Source of the DNA: Lantana camara
Taxonomy: Eukaryota > Streptophyta > Magnoliopsida > Lamiales > Verbenaceae
Assembly: GCA_037501455.1 (NCBI GenBank)
Contig: CM074856.1
Location: 90,160,001-90,224,000 of the forward strand
Direction of reading: 5' to 3'
Length of the DNA stretch: 64,000 nt
The notes under the pieces are model-generated. The model was not told the origin of the DNA and did no database searches. It worked only from the letters and a program-made list of their open reading frames with translations. The position numbers and the translations under genes were made by a program. Below, in pieces: positions 45,506 to 57,600 of the stretch (position 1 is the first letter of the stretch; the number at the start of each line of letters is the position of its first letter).

Positions 45506-46822
45506 GTGAGGTTTTGTTCTTTTAGTTATTCGACCTATAACCCTAATTGATTTGAAGCCTCGCATGTGGATACGTATAATATATGGTAAATAAGTGTATG
45601 ATACTTATGTTGCGGGATTTATCCCATTTGTTATAAGAATTTCAAACGTTTTGTATAAGTATATAAGCTATTTTGCTTTGGTTTGGAAAAGTTTAGTTTT
45701 ATGCAAGTGTGTGTGTGTACGCGAGTTGTGGCTTTGAAAGATAAGCTTTGAGATATGGTTGTGTGACTTTCGTGATATGTTTGGGCCCCGGAGTGTGGTA
45801 TGGTAATCTCGGGACGGCCGAGGGGTCGCCGAGCTCTTCCATCAACACCTCCCTTTGAGAGTCTCGCCCAACCTTGGGAGGTTGAGGAAGGGTGTTTCTC
45901 TTGAGCCGGCGGAGGCAACCGCCGAAGGTTTCAAGGTAGTAATTAAACCTTGTCTCGTTTCTGTGTGTGGATAGTTAGGGCCGATCAACCCTTCTATCAA
46001 CCAGTGTTGGGGATGGATTCTGATTTGTTTTGTTTGGCTCTGATCTTTGTATATGGAAGTTGGGAGTTTAGTGTGAGACTCGTACTCGCCGAGTTGGTTT
46101 AGCTTTGTATGATCTGTGAAACGAGAGTGGATGTCTAAGTACTTAAAATTCGGCATTATCTCCTTTTGACTTCTTTTACTTTATGTATATATATATATCA
46201 CGGGAATTAATTTGGCTTGCAAAAACCACTCTCGGTTCAAGGATCCTTCAGTTTTGATTAAATGCTTTGCTCTATATATATAACGAGTGCGTGAGTTAGC
46301 CCCCTCACTAGTCACTAGGACTAACCCTCGTTGTTGTTTTCCCCTTTTTCCTTTCTTGTGAGTTGCAGGTTCTTCCGAGTCAAGCTAGGCGGCAAGTGTC
46401 TTTTGGAGTTTACTTGTGGTTTAGCTTGAGTCTTCATACATTCGTAGTGGACTACTTTTACTCTTACTGTTGTATTTTGGTTTACGTACTTATGATTACT
46501 CTTATGATTATTTTTGGCCGTGATGGCATTGTACATTTGTATGTAAGCTAACTTGTGAATTTGGAATACTTGACCCTCCCCCATTTTGATATGTATATGT
46601 GATGATCTTGGGAATCATGTTTGGTATATGATTTGCTTCCGCTACTCTGATTTTAATTCTCGCAGTTCCTGAGGGTCTAGGCCGCCTAGCGAGGGTGTGA
46701 GTTTTGTGTGTCTCCCGTTCGCTATGGTTTGATACGGGTGCGAACTTCCATTTCGTTACTCGTGTTGAACCTTAGTGCGGGGGATGTGGCGCCCTTCGCT
46801 CTGGGGGTGTTACATCCTTGCG

Positions 46823-46834
46823 TGGTATCAGAGC
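46823..46834 (+). other. B array primer-binding site 1
   Basis: TGGTATCAGAGC, 8 nt after LTR1. Complementary to initiator Met tRNA. Confidence 0.95.
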
Positions 46835-47023
46835 TCTCGGTTGCAAAGCCAGAGCTCTGGATTCGTGTTGAGTCTGTCTAGGTTGTTCGGTATAGGAGTA
46901 TGTGACTATTTGCATTCATCCACATCTCTACGTGACTTATTTGTTTAAATTTGTGATAATTGACTTCATGATCATGAACTAAACCCCATGCATCGATATC
47001 TTCTTGATTTGTGGATTTTCAGG

Positions 47024-50000
47024 ATGCCTCCAAGAAGGAGAGCAGATAGGGAGCAGACTCCTGATCTCAATCAACCCCCTCCACAAGCACCTCCACCTCC
47101 TCCGATGAATGCTGAGAATATTGTGCAGGCTCTTTTGAACCAGCTTCAACAGAATCAAAGAGATAATCCACATTGGGAAGGACAAGGTGGGCAAGTAGCT
47201 CCGGCCTTTAAGGAGTTCAGAAACAACAATCCACCTAAGTGGTATGGAGGAGATGACATCCAAGCTGAGGAGTGGTTGTCAGAAGTTGCGGGAATTTGGG
47301 AAATTTGCCCCGCTCCTTCGCATGAGAAAGCTGTTTGCACGGCCCGGTTTGTTCAAGGTCCCGCATCCAATTGGCTCAAAGCTACAAGAGCCCGATTGGA
47401 AAGGAGTGGAGAAGAGTTTGATTGGGAAAGCTTCGTGAGAGAATTTCGTCACAAGTATGTTCCTCCAAGTGCTCGCGAGAGGAGACTACAACAATTTACA
47501 GAATTGAAACAAGGGAACCGTTCGGTTGAAGAGTATATCATGGAATTTGAGAGACTTGCACCGTATGCTCCACACATTTCCAATGATGACACCCAGAAAG
47601 CACGGAATTTTATTCATGGTTTGAGATATGATATTCAGAGTGCTCTTAAGGCGGCTACTGTGGATACGTGGGAGAAGGCTACGAGGAAAGCGATCAAAGT
47701 GGAAGCTAACAATACAAGATTGAGGCCGACTTACTCTTCGGGCCAAAGTTCGAGCTCAAATTTGGGGAAGAGGCCTGCATTCTCTGGTGGGCCTCCGGTT
47801 TTCAAACCCCAAGGTTCTACCACTTCAGTCAAGAAAGCTCGACCTTCGGTACCTGCAACACCAGCTCTACCTACCCCGATTCAGTGTGGCTATTGCAAGG
47901 GTCCCAATCACACCGAGGAGAATTGCCGGAAGAAATTGAGAAGATGTTATAAGTGTGGGGAGCCCGGTCATTTGATTGGCACTTGTCCTCAGATGAGAAC
48001 ATCTCAGCCTCGAGCTCCTCAGCCGTTGAATGTGGTGCCTCCGAGAGCACCAATCCAGGCGAGAGCTTATGCTTTGGAGGGCGAGGAAGAGAATGTGGAA
48101 GTGGATGCCAATGCCGTTGTTGAAGGTACTATCCACATTCATGGCATTCCATTGCATGCATTGTTTGATCCGGGGGCAACGCATTCATTTATTGCTTCCC
48201 GGCTTGTTGCTACTCTTCCATTGCCTGTTGCTTGTCTAGATGATTCCTTTGTTGTTTCTTCTCCCCTTGGTGCTACTTTGGCTACGAATTGTGTTTACCG
48301 TGGTTGTCCGGTGGTTGTGGAAGATCAAGAGTATCCGGCCGATTTGATCAAGATGCCGATCAAGAAGTATGGGGTGATTCTGGGAATGGACTGGTTGTAC
48401 CGTTACCGAGCCATGATGGATTGTTTTGCTAAGAGGGTGACTTTGGGTTCTACGGTCTTTGCGGGTCAGAGGTTGAAGACCTGCCCGTTTATTTCCTTCA
48501 TGGAAGCAAGTAGATTGTTCCGGGACGGTGCGACGGGCTATGTGGCCTATCTTTTGAATAAGCCAAAGGATCAGGCCAAGCTCGAAGAGACGGAGATCGT
48601 GAAGGAATTCCCCGATGTGTTTCCGGAGAATTTGGGATCTTTACCTCCGGATCGGGACGTCGAGTTTGTAATAGATCTCTATCCCGGAGCAGAACCGTAT
48701 GCGAAATCTCCCTATAGGATGGCTCCAGCCGAGTTGAAGGAGTTGAAGACGCAATTGGACGAGCTCTTAGAGTGTGGTTACATTCGCCCGAGCACTTCTC
48801 CGTGGGGTGCTCCGGTCCTGTTTGTAAAGAAGAAAGACGGGACTTTGCGAATGTGTATTGACTACCGTGAGCTGAACCGGTTAACGGTTAAGAACAAATA
48901 CCCACTTCCGCATATTGAAGAGTTGTTCGACCTCCTGCAAGGTTCGAGGGTTTATTCTAAGTTGGACTTAAGGCAAGGGTATTACCAATTGCGTATCCGG
49001 GAGGGAGATATACCGAAGACGGGTTTCAACACGAGATATGGGCATTTTGAGTTTGTGGTCATGCCTTTTGGTCTTACCAATGCCCCAGCCGCGTTTATGG
49101 ATATGATGCACCGAATATTCCGGCCTTACCTCGATAAATTCGTGGTCATCTTTATAGATGATATTCTGGTGTATTCGAGGTCCGAAGAAGAGCACGCGCG
49201 GCATTTGAGCAATGTCTTGTCTACACTTCGGGAGCATAGACTGTTCGCCAAGTTCAGTAAGTGCGAGTTCTGGTTGGATCGAGTTTCCTTTTTGGGTCAC
49301 TTCATTTCAGGGAATGGTATAGAAGTGGATCCGGCGAAGATCGAAATGGTGATGTTTTGGAAACCACCGAAGAATGCCTCGGAAGTTAGAAGTTTTCTCG
49401 GGTTGGCAGGGTACTATAGGCGCTTTGTGAAAGATTTCTCGAAGATTGCCTCCCCGTTGACCCGGTTAACTAAGAAAGAGGTGAAGTTTGAGTGGGATGA
49501 GGCGTGTGAGAAGAGTTTTCAAACTCTTAAGGAGAGGTTGACTACTGCACCGGTTTTAACCCTACCCGAGGGTTCGGAAGGCTACTCAGTCTATACCGAT
49601 GCTTCGAAGGAAGGTCTTGGTTGTGTGTTGATGCAGAATGGTAAGGTTGTAGCCTACGCCTCAAGGAAGTTAAAGGATCATGAGAAGAACTATCCCACTC
49701 ATGACTTGGAACTTGCAGCGGTAGTGTTTGCCTTGATGAAATGGCGACATTATCTTTATGGAGTCACTTTTGAAGTGTTTACCGACCACCAGAGTCTTAA
49801 GTATCTGTTTACCCAGAAGGATTTAAATGTAAGACAGAGGAGATGGGTGGAGACACTTGAGGATTATGATTGTAAGATTCAGTACCATCCGGGTAAAGCC
49901 AATGTGGTGGCAGACGCTTTAAGTAGGAAAGTGAATGTTTCAGGTTTGGAAGCAGGTTCTAGTATACAGGGTTCAGTGGTTCTGGTTTCGGAGGATCGAT

Positions 50001-51487
50001 TGGCTAATATTTCGGTTCAGCCGGTTTTGAAGCAGAGACTGATAGAAGCTCAATCTGTGGATCCAGAGATTCAGAAATTGGTAACTAAGTCAAAGATTGA
50101 TCCTGAAACCAAGTTTGGATTTGATGATTCAGGATTGTTCAGGTTTAAGGCTCGGGTTTGTGTTCCGGAAGATCTTAAGCAGTTGGTACTTGAAGAAGCC
50201 CACAAGTCAGCGTATGCAGTACATCCCGGTACCACCAAAATGTACAAGGATTTAAGGACTTCATATTGGTGGAACGGCATGAAGAGAGACGTCGCTAACT
50301 ATGTTAGAAGATGTCAAACATGCCAAGTGGTGAAAGCAGAACACCAGAAACCGGGAGGAACTCTCCAACCACTTCCAATACCCGAGTGGAAGTGGGAGCA
50401 AGTGACAATGGACTTCGTGTCCGGCTTGCCAAGGACCAAAGGAGGTTCCGATGGAATTTGGGTGGTTATTGATCGGTTGACCAAGTCCGCACACTTTCTT
50501 AAGGTGAAGATGTCTGATAAGGTTCCTAAATTGGCCCGGTTATATCGGAAGGAGATTGTTAGACTACATGGTTGCCCGGTCAGCATTGTTTCGGATAGGG
50601 ATCCTCGGTTCACGTCCAGTTTTTGGCAGGAGTTACAAAAGTGTTTGGGGACGAGGCTCCACTTCAGTACTGCATTTCACCCACAGACGGATGGCCAGTC
50701 AGAAAGGCTAATAAGGTATCTCGAGGACATGCTTCGTGCTTGTGCCTTGGATTATCCGAATTCGAGGGATGAACAGTTGGATTTAATTGAGTATGCCTAC
50801 AACAACAGCTTTCAGTCTTCTATTGGCATGGCACCGTATGAGGCTTTGTATGGAAGAAAGTGCCGATCCCCTCTCTTTTGGGATATTGATGAGTGGAGAT
50901 GGACTAAAGATGGAAAGCTCGAGAGAGCTAAGAAGCCTAAGGTAATTCAGGATACCATCGAGAGGGTGAAAGTGATTAAACAGAGGTTGAAAGTGGCTCA
51001 AGACCGACAGAAAAGTTATGCAGATAGGAGAAGACGACCCTTAGAGTTTGAGAAAGGAGATAAGGTCTTTTTAAAGGCATCTCCTAGAAAAGGGTATGCT
51101 CGAATTGGTAAAGGCGGGAAGCTTAACCCTCGCTACTTAGGCCCCTTTGAGATCCTTGATCGAGTTGGGGAAGTGGCTTACAGACTTAATTTACCGCCGA
51201 GCTTAACCGGGATTCACAATGTGTTTCATGTCTCGCAGCTTCGGAAACATTATCCCGATGAGTCTTCTATTCTTCCAGTCGAGAAAGTTCAGTTGGAATC
51301 GGACTTGACCATTAAGCGATATCCAGTTCAGGTGTTGGATCGGAAGATGCAAGAGTTGAGGAATAGACAGATCCCTCTTGTGAAAGTCTTGTGGCGTGAT
51401 CAGGAATCCGAAGAAGCCACTTGGGAGACTGAGGATAAGTTGAAACGGTTGTATCCTGATCTTTTCAAGACCTCGCCTCGGACCTGA
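47024..51487 (+). CDS. Gag-pol polyprotein, body 1 (Tekay/Del-type chromovirus), intact
   Basis: 1487 codons in one frame, giving capsid, protease, reverse transcriptase/RNase H and integrase after processing. Residues from this ATG: Pro-rich N-terminus; core gag about 80-235; CCHC knuckles C288/C291/H296/C301 and C308/C311/H316/C321; protease D382-P-G-A-T-H-S-F; reverse transcriptase D648 and I-D712-D713; RNase H D859, E896, D921, D964; integrase H1060, H1067, C1097, C1100 and catalytic D1130, D1191, E1227 (DX35E spacing); GPF module about 1373; chromodomain about 1438-1481 (V-K-V-L-W-R ... T-W-E-T-E). All listed catalytic residues are present. An ATG 36 nt upstream (46988) is in frame, but acceptor-like GATTTTCAG|G immediately precedes this ATG and the homologous gag proteins start M-P-P/M-P-R here. 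No env-like gene follows. Confidence 0.97.
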   Translation: MPPRRRADREQTPDLNQPPPQAPPPPPMNAENIVQALLNQLQQNQRDNPHWEGQGGQVAPAFKEFRNNNPPKWYGGDDIQAEEWLSEVAGIWEICPAPSHEKAVCTARFVQGPASNWLKATRARLERSGEEFDWESFVREFRHKYVPPSARERRLQQFTELKQGNRSVEEYIMEFERLAPYAPHISNDDTQKARNFIHGLRYDIQSALKAATVDTWEKATRKAIKVEANNTRLRPTYSSGQSSSSNLGKRPAFSGGPPVFKPQGSTTSVKKARPSVPATPALPTPIQCGYCKGPNHTEENCRKKLRRCYKCGEPGHLIGTCPQMRTSQPRAPQPLNVVPPRAPIQARAYALEGEEENVEVDANAVVEGTIHIHGIPLHALFDPGATHSFIASRLVATLPLPVACLDDSFVVSSPLGATLATNCVYRGCPVVVEDQEYPADLIKMPIKKYGVILGMDWLYRYRAMMDCFAKRVTLGSTVFAGQRLKTCPFISFMEASRLFRDGATGYVAYLLNKPKDQAKLEETEIVKEFPDVFPENLGSLPPDRDVEFVIDLYPGAEPYAKSPYRMAPAELKELKTQLDELLECGYIRPSTSPWGAPVLFVKKKDGTLRMCIDYRELNRLTVKNKYPLPHIEELFDLLQGSRVYSKLDLRQGYYQLRIREGDIPKTGFNTRYGHFEFVVMPFGLTNAPAAFMDMMHRIFRPYLDKFVVIFIDDILVYSRSEEEHARHLSNVLSTLREHRLFAKFSKCEFWLDRVSFLGHFISGNGIEVDPAKIEMVMFWKPPKNASEVRSFLGLAGYYRRFVKDFSKIASPLTRLTKKEVKFEWDEACEKSFQTLKERLTTAPVLTLPEGSEGYSVYTDASKEGLGCVLMQNGKVVAYASRKLKDHEKNYPTHDLELAAVVFALMKWRHYLYGVTFEVFTDHQSLKYLFTQKDLNVRQRRWVETLEDYDCKIQYHPGKANVVADALSRKVNVSGLEAGSSIQGSVVLVSEDRLANISVQPVLKQRLIEAQSVDPEIQKLVTKSKIDPETKFGFDDSGLFRFKARVCVPEDLKQLVLEEAHKSAYAVHPGTTKMYKDLRTSYWWNGMKRDVANYVRRCQTCQVVKAEHQKPGGTLQPLPIPEWKWEQVTMDFVSGLPRTKGGSDGIWVVIDRLTKSAHFLKVKMSDKVPKLARLYRKEIVRLHGCPVSIVSDRDPRFTSSFWQELQKCLGTRLHFSTAFHPQTDGQSERLIRYLEDMLRACALDYPNSRDEQLDLIEYAYNNSFQSSIGMAPYEALYGRKCRSPLFWDIDEWRWTKDGKLERAKKPKVIQDTIERVKVIKQRLKVAQDRQKSYADRRRRPLEFEKGDKVFLKASPRKGYARIGKGGKLNPRYLGPFEILDRVGEVAYRLNLPPSLTGIHNVFHVSQLRKHYPDESSILPVEKVQLESDLTIKRYPVQVLDRKMQELRNRQIPLVKVLWRDQESEEATWETEDKLKRLYPDLFKTSPRT

Positions 51488-51500
51488 GGACAGGTCCTTT

Positions 51501-51515
51501 TGAAGGAGGGAGGTT
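51501..51515 (+). other. B array polypurine tract 1
   Basis: TGAAGGAGGGAGGTT between the polyprotein stop and LTR2. Confidence 0.88.
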
Positions 51516-54464
51516 TGTAACATCCCGACTGATCAGACTTTTCAGGTAACCTCTTATGTGCGCTATTTAATTTCTAACGCGAATTATTGAAGTTATTTGA
51601 ACTTATTTGCTGTAATATGAATTCGATTACCCTTGAACGTTTAACTTTTCTTGTTTGGTATTTTATTCGTTTCGGGTTCGTATTTAATTCTAATTTTGTG
51701 AATTCGTGATATGTGTTAAGTATATGCTTTATGGACTCGTTTATGTGCTCGTTATATGTTTTGGTATTTGTTTTGCTTGCCTTTTTGAAGTTCGTTTTGG
51801 AGACGGGACCTAAAGGAGGCTAAAGAGCACTTAGCGCACCTTGGGTTCCGAGACGCGTATCTTGAGCTCGGGAATTCGGATTCGAATTCCGTCACCTCCA
51901 TTGAACTCGTTTCGACGATTCGGGTTTAATGGGACAAACCTCTCATTTTTCTAAGCTCGTTAAGATCTTCGAAATTCAACCGTAACGAGCCCCTTATGCT
52001 TGAGAGCCACCTTTTGACCTAGCTTTGAGTTGTGGACCCCACCTTAACCCAACCAAGCCCTTAACCTTGGATTACACTTGAGTTAGCTAACCATTTCAGC
52101 CCTAAACCCCCCCAAAACCGATCCATTCTCTCTCTCTCTCCCCTCTATACCGATCAGCCAAGCAAGAAGGAAGAAGGAAGAAAGCCTTTTGGCCATATCT
52201 TTGATTTTGAGCTCAAATCAACTTCTAAGCTTCTCCAAATTGTAAGGTAAGTCCATGGTTGTCATCTTCACTCCTCCTTCTCTCTTTTATGTGATTTTTA
52301 GCTCTTCCCCATGGTTGATTCATGAGTTTGGTCAAGCATGTGAATAGTTGTAGTTGGGTGATTGGTTTGATTCTTGCTCCTTTCTTGTTTTCTTGATTTT
52401 TGTTGTTGTTAGTGTGCTCTTAGGACTTGTTTCCTAGCATTTATTGCATTTCCTTGCTTGGTAGTTGGAGCTTGAGTGTTTGGTTTTGGGTTTGGGGTTG
52501 CTGAGTTGCTGTTCGCCCGTTTTCGTTTTTCTGTACCGTGACACGGGGGTGTCACAGTTTGCCCTTTTGCCGGTGACACGGGCGTGTCACCTTTCGTTTT
52601 CGATTTTCTGTACCGTGACACGGGGGTGTCACGGTTTGGCTTTTCTTGGTGACACGGGCGTGTCACCTCCGGGATTTTGTTGTTCGTTTTCTGTACTGAG
52701 ACACGGGGGTGTCTCAGCTTGCCCTTCCAGGGGGACACGGGCGTGTCTCCTAGGAACTTCAGTTCTTCGTTCGTCTTTGTTTGGTTTTGCTTTTCTTTCC
52801 GTTGTTTCTTGTTGGTCCTTCTTGCCCCGTTCGTGATGTGTATGCATAAGTGACTTGTATTATGACGTGTTAGGCTTTATGTTACGAGTTTGTGCTTTGT
52901 TTTGTCTCCTCGTTTTTGATATATGCTCTTATATGAATTATTTGCTTGTAATTGGCCTTAATGTGAATTCATTTCATATCATTGGCATCATAAGCATACA
53001 TGCACATGTACCGAGCGTCAATATGGTTCATATTGAGTCTAAGAGTGTTCTTTGTTGTTTGTCTTGTTCAGCGGATCTTCCCGTAGAGGACGAGCTTGCT
53101 CCGTAGGTGTCCGGTTTCCTGTTTTTTTTTTTACTCCACTTCGTTCGTCGACAAGGTGAGGTTTTGTTCTTTTAGTTATTCGACCTATAACCCTAATTGA
53201 TTTGAAGCCTCGCATGTGGATACGTATAATATATGGTAAATAAGTGTATGATACTTATGTTGCGGGATTTATCCCATTTGTTATAAGAATTTCAAACGTT
53301 TTGTATAAGTATATAAGCTATTTTGCTTTGGTTTGGAAAAGTTTAGTTTTATGCAAGTGTGTGTGTGTACGCGAGTTGTGGCTTTGAAAGATAAGCTTTG
53401 AGATATGGTTGTGTGACTTTCGTGATATGTTTGGGCCCCGGAGTGTGGTATGGTAATCTCGGGACGGCCGAGGGGTCGCCGAGCTCTTCCATCAACACCT
53501 CCCTTTGAGAGTCTCGCCCAACCTTGGGAGGTTGAGGAAGGGTGTTTCTCTTGAGCCGGCGGAGGCAACCGCCGAAGGTTTCAAGGTAGTAATTAAACCT
53601 TGTCTCGTTTCTGTGTGTGGATAGTTAGGGCCGATCAACCCTTCTATCAACCAGTGTTGGGGATGGATTCTGATTTGTTTTGTTTGGCTCTGATCTTTGT
53701 ATATGGAAGTTGGGAGTTTAGTGTGAGACTCGTACTCGCCGAGTTGGTTTAGCTTTGTATGATCTGTGAAACGAGAGTGGATGTCTAAGTACTTAAAATT
53801 CGGCATTATCTCCTTTTGACTTCTTTTACTTTATGTATATATATATATCACGGGAATTAATTTGGCTTGCAAAAACCACTCTCGGTTCAAGGATCCTTCA
53901 GTTTTGATTAAATGCTTTGCTCTATATATATAACGAGTGCGTGAGTTAGCCCCCTCACTAGTCACTAGGACTAACCCTCGTTGTTGTTTTCCCCTTTTTC
54001 CTTTCTTGTGAGTTGCAGGTTCTTCCGAGTCAAGCTAGGCGGCAAGTGTCTTTTGGAGTTTACTTGTGGTTTAGCTTGAGTCTTCATACATTCGTAGTGG
54101 ACTACTTTTACTCTTACTGTTGTATTTTGGTTTACGTACTTATGATTACTCTTATGATTATTTTTGGCCGTGATGGCATTGTACATTTGTATGTAAGCTA
54201 ACTTGTGAATTTGGAATACTTGACCCTCCCCCATTTTGATATGTATATGTGATGATCTTGGGAATCATGTTTGGTATATGATTTGCTTCCGCTACTCTGA
54301 TTTTAATTCTCGCAGTTCCTGAGGGTCTAGGCCGCCTAGCGAGGGTGTGAGTTTTGTGTGTCTCCCGTTCGCTATGGTTTGATACGGGTGCGAACTTCCA
54401 TTTCGTTACTCGTGTTGAACCTTAGTGCGGGGGATGTGGCGCCCTTCGCTCTGGGGGTGTTACA
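51516..54464 (+). repeat. B array LTR2 (shared middle LTR)
   Basis: 2949 bp. It serves as 3' LTR of body 1 and 5' LTR of body 2: a polypurine tract lies directly before it and a Met-tRNA primer site directly after it. No TSD flanks it. The hairpin cluster is 52538-52750 and candidate exon 2 is 53072-53155. Confidence 0.97.
52538..52750 (+). repeat. Hairpin cluster in LTR B2 (six units)
   Basis: Same six units, in the same order and spacing, as at 44888-45100. Confidence 0.97.
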
Positions 54465-54472
54465 TCCTTGCG

Positions 54473-54484
54473 TGGTATCAGAGC
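54473..54484 (+). other. B array primer-binding site 2
   Basis: TGGTATCAGAGC, 8 nt after LTR2. Confidence 0.95.
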
Positions 54485-54673
54485 TCTCGGTTGCAAAGCC
54501 AGAGCTCTGGATTCGTGTTGAGTCTGTCTAGGTTGTTCGGTATAGGAGTATGTGACTATTTGCATTCATCCACATCTCTACGTGACTTATTTGTTTAAAT
54601 TTGTGATAATTGACTTCATGATCATGAACTAAACCCCATGCATCGATATCTTCTTGATTTGTGGATTTTCAGG

Positions 54674-57600
54674 ATGCCTCCAAGAAGGAGAGCAGATAGG
54701 GAGCAGACTCCTGATCTCAATCAACCCCCTCCACAAGCACCTCCACCTCCTCCGATGAATGCTGAGAATATTGTGCAGGCTCTTTTGAACCAGCTTCAAC
54801 AGAATCAAAGAGATAATCCACATTGGGAAGGACAAGATGGGCAAGTAGCTCCGGCCTTTAAGGAGTTCAGAAACAACAATCCACCTAAGTGGTATGGAGG
54901 AGATGACATCCAAGCTGAGGAGTGGTTGTCAGAAGTTGCGGGAATTTGGGAAATTTGCCCCGCTCCTTCGCATGAGAAAGCTGTTTGCACGGCCCGGTTT
55001 GTTCAAGGTCCCGCATCCAATTGGCTCAAAGCTACAAGAGCCCGATTGGAAAGGAGTGGAGAAGAGTTTGATTGGGAAAGCTTCGTGAGAGAATTTCGTC
55101 ACAAGTATGTTCCTCCAAGTGCTCGCGAGAGGAGACTACAACAATTTACAGAATTGAAACAAGGGAACCGTTCGGTTGAAGAGTATATCATGGAATTTGA
55201 GAGACTTGCACCGTATGCTCCACACATTTCCAATGATGACACCCAGAAAGCACGGAATTTTATTCATGGTTTGAGATATGATATTCAGAGTGCTCTTAAG
55301 GCGGCTACTGTGGATACGTGGGAGAAGGCTACGAGGAAAGCGATCAAAGTGGAAGCTAACAATACAAGATTGAGGCCGACTTACTCTTCGGGCCAAAGTT
55401 CGAGCTCAAATTTGGGGAAGAGGCCTGCATTCTCTGGTGGGCCTCCGGTTTTCAAACCCCAAGGTTCTACCACTTCAGTCAAGAAAGCTCGACCTTCGGT
55501 ACCTGCAACACCAGCTCTACCTACCCCGATTCAGTGTGGCTATTGCAAGGGTCCCAATCACACCGAGGAGAATTGCCGGAAGAAATTGAGAAGATGTTAT
55601 AAGTGTGGGGAGCCCGGTCATTTGATTGGCACTTGTCCTCAGATGAGAACATCTCAGCTTCGAGCTCCTCAGCCGTTGAATGTGGTGCCTCCGAGAGCAC
55701 CAATCCAGGCGAGAGCTTATGCTTTGGAGGGCGAGGAAGAGAATGTGGAAGTGGATGCCAATGCCGTTGTTGAAGGTACTATCCACATTCATGGCATTCC
55801 ATTGCATGCATTGTTTGATCCGGGGGCAACGCATTCATTTATTGCTTCCCGGCTTGTTGCTACTCTTCCATTGCCTGTTGCTTGTCTAGATGATTCCTTT
55901 GTTGTTTCTTCTCCCCTTGGTGCTACTTTGGCTACGAATTGTGTTTACCGTGGTTGTCCGGTGGTTGTGGAAGATCAAGAGTATCCGGCCGATTTGATCA
56001 AGATGCCGATCAAGAAGTATGGGGTGATTCTGGGAATGGACTGGTTGTACCGTTACCGAGCCATGATGGATTGTTTTGCTAAGAGGGTGACTTTGGGTTC
56101 TACGGTCTTTGCGGGTCAGAGGTTGAAGACCTGCCCGTTTATTTCCTTCATGGAAGCAAGTAGATTGTTCCGGGACGGTGCGACGGGCTATGTGGCCTAT
56201 CTTTTGAATAAGCCAAAGGATCAGGCCAAGCTCGAAGAGACGGAGATCGTGAAGGAATTCCCCGATGTGTTTCCGGAGAATTTGGGATCTTTACCTCCGG
56301 ATCGGGACGTCGAGTTTGTAATAGATCTCTATCCCGGAGCAGAACCGTATGCGAAATCTCCCTATAGGATGGCTCCAGCCGAGTTGAAGGAGTTGAAGAC
56401 ACAATTGGACGAGCTCTTAGAGTGTGGTTACATTCGCCCGAGCACTTCTCCGTGGGGTGCTCCGGTCCTGTTTGTAAAGAAGAAAGACGGGACTTTGCGA
56501 ATGTGTATTGACTACCGTGAGCTGAACCGGTTAACGGTTAAGAACAAATACCCACTTCCGCATATTGAAGAGTTGTTCGACCTCCTGCAAGGTTCGAGGG
56601 TTTATTCTAAGTTGGACTTAAGGCAAGGGTATTACCAATTGCGTATCTGGGAGGGAGATATACCGAAGACGGGTTTCAACACGAGATATGGGCATTTTGA
56701 GTTTGTGGTCATGCCTTTTGGTCTTACCAATGCCCCAGCCGCGTTTATGGATATGATGCACCGAATATTCCGGCCTTACCTCGATAAATTCGTGGTCATC
56801 TTTATAGATGATATTCTGGTGTATTCGAGGTCCGAAGAAGAGCACGCGCGGCATTTGAGCATTGTCTTGTCTACACTTCGGGAGCATAGACTGTTCGCCA
56901 AGTTCAGTAAGTGCGAGTTCTGGTTGGATCGAGTTTCCTTTTTGGGTCACTTCATTTCAGGGAATGGTATAGAAGTGGATCCGGCGAAGATCGAAACGGT
57001 GATGTTTTGGAAACCACCGAAGAATGCCTCGGAAGTTAGAAGTTTTCTCGGGTTGGCAGGGTACTATAGGCGCTTTGTGAAAGATTTCTCGAAGATTGCC
57101 TCCCCGTTGACCCGGTTAACTAAGAAAGAGGTGAAGTTTGAGTGGGATGAGGCGTGTGAGAAGAGTTTTCAAACTCTTAAGGAGAGGTTGACTACTGCAC
57201 CGGTTTTAACCCTACCCGAGGGTTCGGAAGGCTACTCAGTCTATACCGATGCTTCGAAGGAAGGTCTTGGTTGTGTGTTGATGCAGAATGGTAAGGTTGT
57301 AGCCTACGCCTCAAGGAAGTTAAAGGATCATGAGAAGAACTATCCCACTCATGACTTGGAACTTGCAGCGGTAGTGTTTGCCTTGATGAAATGGCGACAT
57401 TATCTTTATGGAGTCACTTTTGAAGTGTTTACCGACCACCAGAGTCTTAAGTATCTGTTTACCCAGAAGGATTTAAATGTAAGACAGAGGAGATGGGTGG
57501 AGACACTTGAGGATTATGATTGTAAGATTCAGTACCATCCGGGTAAAGCCAATGTGGTGGCAGACGCTTTAAGTAGGAAAGTGAATGTTTCAGGTTTGGA

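Larger units (their letters stand above)
44597..46368 (+). other. Candidate spliced-leader region of LTR B (introns 1 and 2)
   Basis: Candidate intron 1 is 44597-45421 (825 nt, GTAAGT...TTCAG) and intron 2 is 45506-46368 (863 nt, GTGAGG...TTGCAG). Both are T-rich in the sense strand, as plant introns are. The second acceptor is preceded by a long pyrimidine tract (CCCCTTTTTCCTTTCTTG). Equivalent sites lie 7650 and 15300 bases further on in LTR2 and LTR3. Splicing is predicted, not shown. Confidence 0.45.
43865..46814 (+). repeat. B array LTR1
   Basis: 2950 bp, TGTAACATCCCG...GGGGGTGTTACA. Contents: conserved upstream block (44171-44250), CT-rich patch with CTATAC (about 44470-44500), donor TGTAAG|GTAAGT (exon 1 end 44596), six-unit hairpin cluster (44888-45100), candidate exon 2 (45422-45505), acceptor GAGTTGCAG (exon 3 from 46369), and the terminal block CCCGTTCGCTATGG. 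Confidence 0.97.

Noticed and set aside
46988..47023. Upstream in-frame ATG as the true gag start in B and A
   Set aside because: The 12 extra residues are not shared by C or E, whose gag begins at the equivalent of the second ATG. An acceptor-like CAG lies directly before the second ATG. The upstream start cannot be fully excluded.
51488..51515. Possible env-like third gene downstream of integrase in B
   Set aside because: Only 28 bases separate the polyprotein stop from LTR2, and they are polypurine tract and spacer. There is no env.
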